From NCBI GenBank assembly GCA_008933995.1, contig WARS01000046.1, positions 5,690,026 through 5,754,025 of the forward strand: a stretch of 64,000 nucleotides of DNA, written 5' to 3'. The notes beneath the pieces are model-generated. The model ran no database searches. It worked only from the letters and a program-made list of their open reading frames with translations, and was not told where the DNA came from. This document shows, in pieces, positions 27,201 through 39,212 of the stretch. The position numbers were made by a program, and so were the translations under genes. Position 1 is the first letter of the stretch; every line of letters begins with the position of its first letter. Source of the stretch: Datnioides undecimradiatus. Its lineage: Eukaryota > Chordata > Actinopteri > Lobotiformes > Datnioididae.

Positions 27201-30200
27201 ATGACCTCACAGACTTGGTGGACACCGCCCAGGACAAGATGGCTGCCGATCAGAAGATGACAGTGGCTTCTGTCATAGAGGTCCAGATGTTACTGGACAA
27301 ACACAAAGTAAGGAGGGTGGTATAAGGGGGCAGCGTTTCACTGAAATGCACAAGGTTTTTTTGTTTAGAGACTAATTTCCATCTTCTCTAACATTGCCTC
27401 CTATGTTAATACAGGAGTTTTTCCAGGGCCTGGAATGCCATATGATCCTAACCCAGACGTTCTACAGTAAAGTGTCCACTCTGGTGGCACAGAGGGAGAG
27501 TCAGACCCTGGAGGAGACCATGGCTTTAGCCCACAGTGTGCTCAAACAGGCCCACAGGAGGGGAGTGGAGTTGGAAGGAATACTAGAGGTTGTTATCAGA
27601 ACGATAGCTATAGAAGCAGTCCAGTTTATTGAAACAACATGTTAAATTTGATTGCTCTGCCACTATCGTCTTTGACTTCTATTTGACAGTCATGGAGCAG
27701 GCTTGTAGAAGACTACCAGGCTCTGTGTAGGCAGCTGGAGGCTGTGGAGTGTAGCATTCCCACTGTTGGCCTGGTAGAGGAGACAGAGGAGAGACTCGTT
27801 GAAAGGATCAGCCTCTACCAGGCAAGGACCTTTTATACAGACTACACACACATAGATGCACAAATAAGTGCATTCATGCGGCATCGAGGCATCATCTGAC
27901 TCACCCTAAATGCTGTAGTCAAGCGTGTTTGACTACAGCATTCAGTATACTGAATATTGAAAGTTGAATTTGTAATCTGTCAATTATTGCTCTGTCCCCT
28001 GCTCCAGCGTCTGAAGGCCAGCCTGACGGAGCATCAGCCCAAGCTGTACCAGGTCCTGGAGGAGGGCAAGAGGCTTCTTCTCTCTGTTGGTTGTTCAGAT
28101 TTGGAGAACCAGCTGACTCAGTTGGGAGAACACTGGCTCTCCTCCACCACCAAGGTCAACAAGGAGCTGCACCGCCTCGATTCCACGCTAAAACACTGGA
28201 GCAGGTCAGGGTCTGACAGAGAGCTTGAGCTTTGTTTGTCAACATGTCAGAAATCAAATCTCAAATCTGTTAGGTAGCTACGTGAGTCAGACAAATTCTT
28301 TTGCTCTGTATTCCTGTTTGTGATACCAGGAGGACGATTACAGTGAACATGATCCTTTTAGTCTGTCGAAGGGTGTTGGAAATAAATAAAAATATCAAAT
28401 TTTATCCTGTACACACATTACATCCTGTCAACGTTCTAGGTACCAGAATGAGTCGGCAGAGTTGAGCCACTGGTTGCAGTCGGCTCTGGACCGGCTCGAG
28501 TTCTGGACAACCCAGTCAGTAACAGTGCCTCAGGAGCTGGAGACCGTCAGAGACCACCTCTATGCCTTCCTGGTTGGTTTGATTATCACATGAGCAGCAA
28601 AACTGTGCCACACAGCTAATAATAACATCTATAATAACAAATTTATGGTTAGATTGTAACTTCTCTCACTGTTGTTTATTTTTCTGTTAGGAGTTCTCCA
28701 AAGAGGTGGATGCTAAGTCGTCTTTGCGTTCATCTGTGCTGAGCACAGGTAACCAGCTTCTGCGACTGAAAAGAGTCGACACGGCTGGTCTCAGGACAGC
28801 GCTGGGCCAAGTCGACACTCAGTGGGCTGAGCTGTTGACTCGTATTCCTGTGGTACAAGAGAAGCTCCACCAGGTCTGAGAACAGAAGCTGTTACACTTT
28901 AATGTTTGTCAGTTTTCGCCAAATTTACTTATAATGTTTAATTTCTAATGGGGCTAGTTGCAACAGCACATCTAATGATGCTTGATTTTGCAACATTGGA
29001 ACCTGTCTGCTCTCATCCCACAGTTGCAGATGGAGAAGCTGGCTTCACGGCACGCCATCACAGAGCTGATGAGCTGGATCTCTCTCATGGAGAACATCAT
29101 AGAGGAAGACCAGGACAAAATCTTGGGTGCTGTAGGCTCAGAGGTCGTCCAGAATTTCTTGCAGAAGTATAAGGTATAAAGCTGTCCCTTCAATAGTAGC
29201 TCCAAGAAACTTTTGTCTTACTCGCTCATCATCATCACAGTCTCATAATGTCAATAATGTTATTTTTCTTATGTGCTCCACACAGGGTTTCCGCATAGAT
29301 CTTACCTGTAAGCAGTTGACCGTGGACTTTGTGAACCAGTCAGTGCTGCAGATCAGCAGTCAGGATGTTGAAGGAAAGCGCAGTGACAAAACAGACTTTG
29401 CTGAGAAGCTTGGAGCAATGAACAGACGGTGGCAAATCCTACAGGGGCTCATTGCTGAAAAGGTATTTTCTCAGTCACAGCGCCGACAGAATCAAACCTT
29501 AAATGTTGTTGTTGACTGTTTCTGCTTCTAGGTTTCCTTTGCTGTTTCTTTCTTTGCTCTAAATTGTCTTTTTATTTTAGATTCAGCTTTTGGAAGGACT
29601 CTTGGAAGGTTGGTTGGAGCATGAAAATGGAGTTCAGGCCTTGAAAACCTGGCTCACACTACAGGAGGAGAAACTGAAGAAAAGACACAGGATAGAGGAT
29701 GTAGCGTCAGTGCAGAATGCTCTCAAGGACTGTCAGGTAGCACTGCTCTGTATGCCTCACCCAATCTGTGTTTCACAACAACTAGGTGTCTATGTGTCTA
29801 ATGTCTTTCAGAAGCTATTACAACGTATGGGCTTTGTTGTTGCAGGAGTTGGAGGAATTGGTGAAGGAAAAAGAGAAGGATCTAGAGAAGGCAGAGGAAC
29901 GAGGAAATGCTCTCATCCAGGATAAAAAAGGAGCAGCCTGCTCTGTTGTCCAGGAAACCCTGAAAGGACTCAACCAGTCCTGGGCTCATTTGGACCACAT
30001 GGTGGGCTTCTTGGATCACTGCACCTCATGGTTGTTGCTGAATTTCCCCATTTTGCATTAAGACACATTTTGCCTCCCATCCTTCTTATCAGATAAGTCA
30101 AATGAAGGTGAGCTTGCGGTCGGTGCTGGAGCAGTGGACGCTGTACCGGCGAGCTTCAGAGGAGATTAATGGTTACCTGATGGAGGGGAGGTACTCTGTC

Positions 30201-33200
30201 TCCAGACTGCGCCTCCTTAACGGGTCTCTAGAGGCAGTGCAACAGCAGGTGGAGAGTCTGGAGGTAAGGAGTGCAGAAAATAGATTGCCCTCTTTATTTA
30301 GAAAAGTAGCACACACCTGAAACGGTTGCTCTTAATGCATCTTCTTGAAGTATTTAATTGCAATAACTGTTGAAGGTCACTGAGGAATGTGTATATAGTG
30401 TTCAAAAGACAGTTGTCAGTAAGCATAAACAGCTTTTGCACAGGACATTTAACAAACCAGGAAAATGAAATTAACTATTACTGGGTGTTGGTGTTTTAAG
30501 AACCTGCAGGAGGAGATGGATAAACAGGAGAGCAGCCTGAGGAAGTTTGGCTCTGTAACACACCAGCTACTGACAGAGTGCCACGCATCTGTGGCTGAAA
30601 CACTCAACAGAGCCCTCCGGGACGTCAACATCAGGTAGGAATAACAAAAATGCTTTTCTCAGTGACTTTATGGAAAACAACTAGCATCAACTAGCATCTG
30701 AGCTGAAGGCAGTAATATGTTTCTCCACATGTCTTATAGGTGGAACCATCTACTGGAGCAGATCTCGGAGCAGCTTAGGAGCAGTAAAGCCCTGCTGGGG
30801 TTGTGGCAACGCTACAAGTTGTTGTATGGCCAGTGTGTGACGGCGGTTCAGAAACAGGAGGAATGTGCTGATCGTCTGCTGAAGAGCGCCACCGACAGGG
30901 AGATCACAGAGGAGGAGAGCAATACCTGGATAAATAACTGCAATGTGGGTAGAAATGAGACTAACAGACGAGTCAAGTATATGAAATGCTATATGTGTCC
31001 ACAGGTTTTCAGACAGCAGTTATTTAAAAGGCCATAGTTTTAATCCTCCAGGACCCAGATCTAGTGTCAGATTTTCTCTACGTCCACATTTTGTGTGACT
31101 TAAAACATTTTCCTGCTTACCCTCCTTTCTTTTGCTCTTGTGAATAAGCTCCCGAACAGCTTGACAGCTCACTATGAGAATTCACAAAACCTCTATCCCC
31201 TCTGCAGAATACCAAATTGCACCCTGTCCTTTTGTCTGCTTGAATGTAGATTCACAGCACAATCCAACAAAAGCCTTTTCAAAAGGACACTGTGAAGGGA
31301 AAGACAGGCCCCTGATTTACACTACAGGGGTCCCCTGGTGTCACGCTGGGCTTGAAGGGCCGTGCTGGGCGATGTCTAGAGACACACTCCCGTAATTCTG
31401 TAAGCTGGCCGTTATTTTGACTGAAGAACACAGATAAACCGTTGCAAGACACTAAGTAGTGGAGAACTGGAGTTGTCAGTCTTGCATGGGCTGCCCTGTC
31501 TGGAAAGCGTTTCACAAGAAAGTTTTACACAAACCTCTTCTTTTACTCATCTCGACTTTATTTATGGAAAACTGTCATTATGCTGAGTGAGAATATGCTG
31601 ACTAATACTGATTTTCCTCTCAAAACCTTTAACATTCACTGGTTCCTTCACTAACCTGCCTCACTCTCTGATGATGAATTCACTGTTACAGGCGTGTCTT
31701 GGTGACCAGGCCTCAGTGCAGGAGACGCTCCAGCAGCTGCAGGCTTTAGGGGAACAGCTGAAGAGCCAAGTCGACGCCTCCTCCTCTGCAGCCCTCCAGT
31801 CTGACCACCTGGCACTAACACATCGCCTAGCAACACTGGAGCATGCCCTTCACAGGCAGCAGGAAGTACTGCAGGTTAGGATTGCATGGTAGAAACAGCA
31901 GACACTACCTTCTGCACAACACGAAGACTTGATTAAGAGGATGTGACCGGTGGGGCATCACCTCTGTGTTCTCACTGTGTCTGTCTGACTGTTTGTAGTC
32001 TGGATCTCAGGCCTGTGAGGGTTTCAGAGAGCAGCTGGACACACTGATCCGTAAGGCTGAGGAGGCCGAGGAGGTGCTGAAGGAGTCTGATCCAGTTGGC
32101 TCACCAGACCTCACTGTGGTTCAGACACGTATGGAAAAACTGAAGGTATGAAATTTTCTGCTGTCTTGGTTATTGTTGCCTTGTCTGTGTTTGAATATCT
32201 GAATTTCAGCAAAAAGTACTGGGCATCTGTGTGAATATGTCCTACTAAAATGCGTAATAATGTGTTCCCAGGTTCACCTGCTGAAGTTGAGCAGCCTGTC
32301 TCCAGACCTGGAGCGTGTTAACGAGTTGGTGTACAGGCTGCCAGTCAGTGACAGAGATGTTAAACGGCTGCAAAGTCTAAACAGATCCTGGGCTGCTCAC
32401 TCTGCTCACCTCACCGAGAGGTTCAGGTACCTAACACCTTTGAACTTCACCTCTGTGTAGTCGTAGTGGTAGTAGTGATGACCATAAATTCATTTGATCT
32501 TTTTGAAACTTGAAAAAATCCTTCAATGTGCAAAAGTTTTTTTATTTTGGAGCCAGTGCAATTAACAATATGGACTCTTTTAACTGATATTTGAAGCATT
32601 AAAAAGATTTCTATGAATATGATCCTTTTCTATGTTAATGTTGTTTATGTTGCCTCTTTAGTAAACTGCAGGCAGTGTTGCTTCAGCAGCAGAGTTTCCT
32701 CCAGAAATGCGAGGCTTGGATGGACTTCCTGTCTCAGACTGAACAGAAACTGGCTGCTGAGATCTCAGGCAACTACCAGAGTCTTTTGGAGCAACAGAGA
32801 GACCATGAGGTTAGAGAAGCATTGGAAGTACAGGTGTACTGATGGCTGTCTTTGTATGTTTACACAGTGTTGATATTAATATAAATATGTATACTTGCAG
32901 TTGTTCCAGGCAGAGATGTTTAGCAGGCAACAGATTCTCTACTCCATCATCGGTGATGGCCATCATATGTTGGACCAGGGACAAATGGATGACAGGTAAA
33001 CACACGGTCCTATGTCACAGTTTCATTCTTTTCTTTAAATAATGTACCCAGTTGTCTTACATCTTCCATTCACACTCTTGTCCCCATTACAGGGATGACT
33101 TCAGTGTGAAGCTGGCCTTGTTAAGCAATCAGTGGCAGGGTGTCGTGAGGCGGGCACAGCAGCGAAGGGGCATCATTGATAGTCTGGTCCGCCAGTGGCA

Positions 33201-34488
33201 GAATTACCGCGAGATGGCAGAGAAGCTGCTACAGTGGCTTCAAGAAGTGACGCGTGATCCAGATGTTCATCAGCCAGGAGAACCAGTTGCCCTGCAGCAG
33301 GCCAGAAACCTGTTAGATCAGATACAGGTATGTTGCAGCACTGTGGAGGAGCTCTTAGATGTTTGATCTTCTCTGAAATTAGTTTGCCTAAAATATTTAT
33401 GCTTTATCTTCTCTATAAGTCGCATTTCTAATTAAAATTAACAGCAGGTGGTTGAGATTTGACCCTGACACTCCCACTTCCCTCTGAACTAATTATTTTT
33501 TCCCGTAAGCTTGTTTAAAAAGTTTGCATCATTTATGAGGTTGCTGGAAGAGGACATTGAGCTCATTTGAACTCTGCAGAGCTTCATGCATTCAATACAA
33601 ATCAGGTCCAATCTGTGCAAACATATATCCTATCCTAAAATTACTCCTGCTTTAAATTTCATATTTTAATCAAATACTAAATTGGCTTCAGAAAATCTAA
33701 GCCTCCCACTAATGAACCATCACCCCTCCTCCAACCTTAGACTCCCTTAGTTAACCTCTGCCCCATCTTCCCACTGTCCCTTTCTCTGCTCCTCCAGCTG
33801 AGGGAGCGAGTGCTCCAGAGGCAGCAGGGAGGCTACATCCTGACAGTTGAGGCCGGCAGGAGCCTGCTGCTGTCAGCAGACGCCAAGGCTGAGTCCACTC
33901 TGCAGACGGAGTTAATGGAGATTCAGGAGAGGTGGAGGCACGCCCACCACCGCCTGGACCAGCAGAGGAGAGAGCTGCACGGCTTGCTCAAGGTGATACA
34001 AAGTTTACCTGGTGTAATAGTGAACAGTGTTGTTTTTTGCTTCTTTCTTGTTTTGTTTCTGTCATTTGACAACACGACACACAGACTGCATTTTAACAAA
34101 GCAGTTTTAAGAATACTGTGCTGCATTACGGGACAGTCTGTGCTATTGCAGCCATGTGAATCACCCTTGAGCACCATCTGTGTTGAAAGCTAAACTAGAA
34201 GCTGCATATCCACCATGCTGCAGCATAAAGGTGCTGCAGAGGGTGCTGAAGGGCATCTGAGCCCTTAATGAGTCCATCCGGTTGTATGTGCAGAACAGTG
34301 AAACCAGGTTACGGCATGAATTATGCAACACTGCACCTCAAGTCCTGAGGAGAAGCAAAGGACAGAGATGGAGCACTCACTTCCACCTGCAGATAAACAG
34401 CTAAGCATGTGCGCATATGGTTTTACACTCAAGCATCACAGGATGCTCCAGGGATGAAAAAGTGCCAGCCCAGGGCACACATCCACAT

Positions 34489-34531
<43 letters not shown>

Positions 34532-35432
34532 GACACTGTGCAGTGAGCTGTAATGATGTGAACCCTGCGAGGTAGATTTCACAGGCTGTGATAGCGTCCT
34601 GTTTTGAATAGGACTGTGTGACGCAGTTTAAAAGATGCATCAGGGAATTTAGCTTTTCTTGTTGGTGCATGCTCCTCTCCTCTCTTCCTCTTAATCTTAT
34701 TCTCCTACGATCTTAGTTTCTCTCTTATTGTCCTCCTTGGCTTGCACATAGAGAGCAGCAACTGTAGCTATTCTGGTCTTCTTTTGCCATGACTCTTGCT
34801 TCAGGTATGCCACTTTTCCACAGCATTTCTTACCAAATATTACCCTGCTTTATCCTGAACTGAACTGTTCAGACTCTATAAATAGCTGTAATCTGTACCC
34901 CTCTGCACATAACCTCCCTCTAGTGTCATGAAGCTGTGTTGTTTCTCTTGTTGTACTTTTGGATTTTTGCTGTATCACTCTGTCTTGTAGTGTAGCCTGG
35001 GATCTTCAGAGCTGAGTGGGTTGATTGCAGCATGATAATTGATGTGGTGTGACTTCAGAATTGGGTCGATGTGTGTGTGTGTATGTACATGTTTGCCTGT
35101 CAGTTTATGGTGGTATATTCAGCAGCTTACTCGCATTGATGCCTCCACTGCAGCTGCGAGAAGAATTTATAGCAACTTTCCAGAGTACAAGAAGATCTGC
35201 AGTCTGTTTGCATGCTGGAGGGCATATGTGTGTGTGTTAATCTCTAATTCTTACTGTTTGTGTGTGAATGTAGAACTGGGAGCGATGTGAGAAGGGCATA
35301 AATGCATCACTGGAGAAGCTGAGGGCCTTCAAGAGGAAGCTGTCTGTGCCTCTGCCTGACCACCATGAGGAGCTGCACTCAGAGCAAATCAGATGCAAGG
35401 TGAGAGGAGCCTAATATACATTATGATAGTGG

Positions 35433-35494
<62 letters not shown>

Positions 35495-38400
35495 TAACCC
35501 TTTGATGCATAGTGGTCACTACAGTGGCCAGCTATTCAAAAGCCATTTTCTTGTATATGTATGGGTGTTACAGCATGTCAAAATATGTTCACATTATTGT
35601 AACAGCATATGTCTTTAGTTAAAATACTCAAAACGCGTGCTGTCCACCTGAGTGGACGTGGAAAATTTTCTTGAAAAAAAGAAATTCTTTTTTTTTCTTT
35701 TTTTCATGGCCTAAGAAAAATAAAAACACTTAGGAAAAAATTTTTTTTAAAAAAATCCTGGCTGAAGTTTTCATAATTCATGCATCAAAGGGTTAAAATA
35801 GTTTCATACCTTCATGTGCATTTTTTGCCTTTTTTCTCTCATTCTCTTCATTATATACACATGCTTACTCTCTCTGCCTCTTGATCTATCTGTCTCTTTT
35901 ACACAGACGTACACACACAGATTTGTCCTCCGTCTACACCATTAATCTGGCTACGGGGACAAACAGATAAACAGACAGACCAGAAGCAAAAAAACAAAAA
36001 AATAAATCTTTATCTATCAGCTGCTGTCGGTTTAAAGACTGCTGATATAAATGTTGGTTCTTCTCCTGTAGAGGCAGAGTATTTAAGAGTGTATTTAGCT
36101 TTAAAATATGCATCTTATTTACGTAGTCTTTTATATTTTATTTTCATTTTCATTAAAGCTTCTTTGCTAGGAATTAATAATACACTCAGACTGAAATCAT
36201 GTAAAATGGTACAAACACAGATGTTTTTTATTTGTTCCACAGAATTCATCATCAAATTTCTGTGTGTAAATTCAAGGTTTGATTACTTGCGGTTTGTGTG
36301 TTAACCACTGGACATTGTATGCAGTCATGTTTCATGCATGACACGTCCTCCTCAGGGAGGAGGAGGGCTGCGCGAGTAGCATCAGCTGAGGAGAGAGAGG
36401 GGGTGGGGAGAGAGAGAGCGACTGAGAGAGAAAGAGAGGGTGCGTGCGCATGAGAGAGAAAGAGAGCTAGCGAGCGAGCATCCCTGTTGGCAGTGGGGGT
36501 GTATTTGTTTTTTTTGTGTGTGTGTGTGTGTGTGTGCCTCCTTTTGTGTGTATGTTGCGTAATGGAGACATTCAACGGGTCCACAAATGATTACACCGCA
36601 GCAAAACCGTCACAATGACGGAGGAGGAGGAGATTCGAGGTTAGATGCGTCTGTTACCTTATCGTGCCTTTAACCTTGAGTGTAGCTGTTTATTGTCAGT
36701 GAATCTATCATGTAACTGTTACTTTATGCTCTTTTATGCTATTGGCATTCAGAGGAAACTTTCTGTCCTTTGCGACATGCCTTGCTTAATACGTATTCAC
36801 TGTCCGTTTGCTGTTTCCGTTTTTAGTTTATTTGCCTTTCCTCATCACTACATGTGATGGTGCAGCAGCTGCAGTTGAGCTTCTGTAGTTCTGCTTTGTG
36901 GATTTTCTGCTCTGTCTCACTGTGGCTGTTGGATACAAGGGGAAAAAACAGTCTTAACCGGCTCGTCGGACTGCGTCTTTGTGTTTAAGACTGTGGATCA
37001 TCTGTGTGTGTGTTTCTCATCATGTCACATGGATGCAGGAGTTGGAGAGCAGCGTGGAGGGCTGGACTGATGACCTCACTTCCTTATTCCTGCTGAGGGA
37101 CTCCTTGGAGGGTGTGGTCAGTGCAGATGACATCACCGTCCTACAGGAACGCCTCCAGCTGCTACAACGCCAGTGGGAGGAGGTCTGCCACCAGGTAGAT
37201 TCACACAGTTCACAGTTTCTCTTCCACCAATTCTGTCTTTCCTGCTACCAAACCAACAAGCTGTCACATCTTTGTCATGTTTTTATTCCTTCTCATTTTA
37301 TTTCTGCATTCCTTTTCCCGTCTGACCTCTTAAATCCTCCCATCTCCCCTACTCTTGTCCTTTGTACCACACTTCCCCCCGTCCGTCCTCCCCTTTGTCC
37401 CCTCAGCTTTCCCTGCGCAGGCAGCAGGTGAGCGAGAAGTTGAATGAGTGGGCAGTGTTCAATGAGAAGAACAAGGAGCTGTGTGAGTGGCTCACACAGA
37501 TGGAGAGCAAGGTCTCTCAGAATGGGGACATCAGCATTGAAGAGATGATCGAAAAGTTGCGCAAGGTGATTTCAGCACATACAGATATCATTTACATGTT
37601 CATGAACACATCTGTGCAGGCAGAATAGCTCTCAGGACAACCAGATTCAAAGTGTGGAAAGAGCCTAGAGTATTCTGACATTCTCTCGGCCGCTGCTCTT
37701 CACAAATAAATATATTTTGTTGTTGTTGTTTAGTGTGATTTACTGAGACCTTTAAAGCTTGTAGACAATGGTTATACTTTGCTTTTATTACTGATATTGG
37801 GGCGCATGCATTGAAATGGAAGTGTTAACCAAATGAACAATTACTAATTCAAATCCTAACTAGTTAGAGAAACATTCTCTCTGTTAACCTGCTTGGTGTC
37901 TCTCCCCCAGGACTACCAGGAGGAGATCAGTGTCGCTCAGGAGAACAAGCAGCAGCTGCAGGTTATGGGTGAGCGCCTGGCCAGGGCCAGCCAAGACAGC
38001 AAGGCGGCCGAAATCCAGCACAAACTCAGCAAAGTCAGCGAGCGCTGGCAGCACCTGCTGGACCTCATCGCTGCCAGGTGGGTGTTCACAACTGTCAATA
38101 ATAGGCGCAGAGTGTTGTTAGTAGAATTTGAGTTGGTTCTGTGAAGGCACAGTCTGTAATCACACCGATTATAAAAAACACAAGGGCACAAGTAACATTT
38201 ACAAATTATAAAAATGTGTGGACTTAGCTTTAGTAGAGAAGAGTGCTCACTGCATCATTATTTGGATGAAACAATGCTTACTCCTCATCCTTCTCTTCCC
38301 ACACTGCATCACTCAGTTTGTTACCATGGTATTCATCATGTCACTCCAGAACACGTGATGGGGAATTCATTTTCCCACATTGCTGCTGAGGCATTTCCTG

Positions 38401-39180
38401 ACTTCCTTGCTGGTGTCGGCAGGGCCTCCACTTAGTGGAGGTGCAAACTAAGCAGAGAGGTCACATTCCTCATCCTTCCTCGACTCTCCTCTTTTGTCTC
38501 TGTCTACCTTTTTGGCACTTTACTGGACCCAGTCTTGTCCAGACTGAGTGAGTCTGGTTTGAAACGAGTGTAAATTTGGCTCTGTAGTGTTCTGGGTCAT
38601 TTTTGTGGTAATGCTGTGTGGTACGTTTCTTCCTCTTTGTTGTGTATAAAAGAGTCGCCTGACCCAAACTTTGACTCTGACTACACCCCCTCCTCTTCCC
38701 CCGCTGTCTTCCGGCCATTGCCCTCTGGGACTGTACTGGATGAGGGGAGAAACAGAGGCCAGTGTGTGACTTCATACAGACAGCTGCACTCTCTTTGTCT
38801 CTTATCCTTTACTGAAAAACAACAGGAGAGACCGTTTGTAACTGTCACAGAGCAGATTACCTGACAACCAAGGAATTATTTTGAGAATTTCTATCTTTTG
38901 GATTTATTCATTCAATTTTTTGAGTTTTTGAGGGAGACTAGAAACTACATGTTTTTACTGTTCCCCTGCAAACATGCTTTATTGGAAAACTTCTCTTGTT
39001 GCGCACTATCCAAGGAAGTGTACTTGCATGCTTGGAGCCTCCTGCCTTTGGTCCTCTTCACACTCCCTTTGTGTGTATTTGGTGTATGATACTCCGACAC
39101 AGGCCGGGTCTGCGGCACATGCCTCTGACTGTAAGTCTGTTTTTAGAAACAGCAGCACTTGTCACTCTCAGACACTCGCA

Positions 39181-39212
<32 letters not shown>

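Noticed and set aside
34490..35491. Repeated AC arrays as a CRISPR-like or satellite array
   Set aside because: Simple dinucleotide runs without spacers, in vertebrate introns.
36615..36637. MTEEEEIR as a coding start joined to w59
   Set aside because: Joining leaves the wrong phase and gives a stop after about ten more residues; kept only as a possible leader exon.
36979..37038. Open frame running into w59 from the left
   Set aside because: It lacks an ATG at its start (TTG) and the acceptor before 37039 is good; it is intron sequence.
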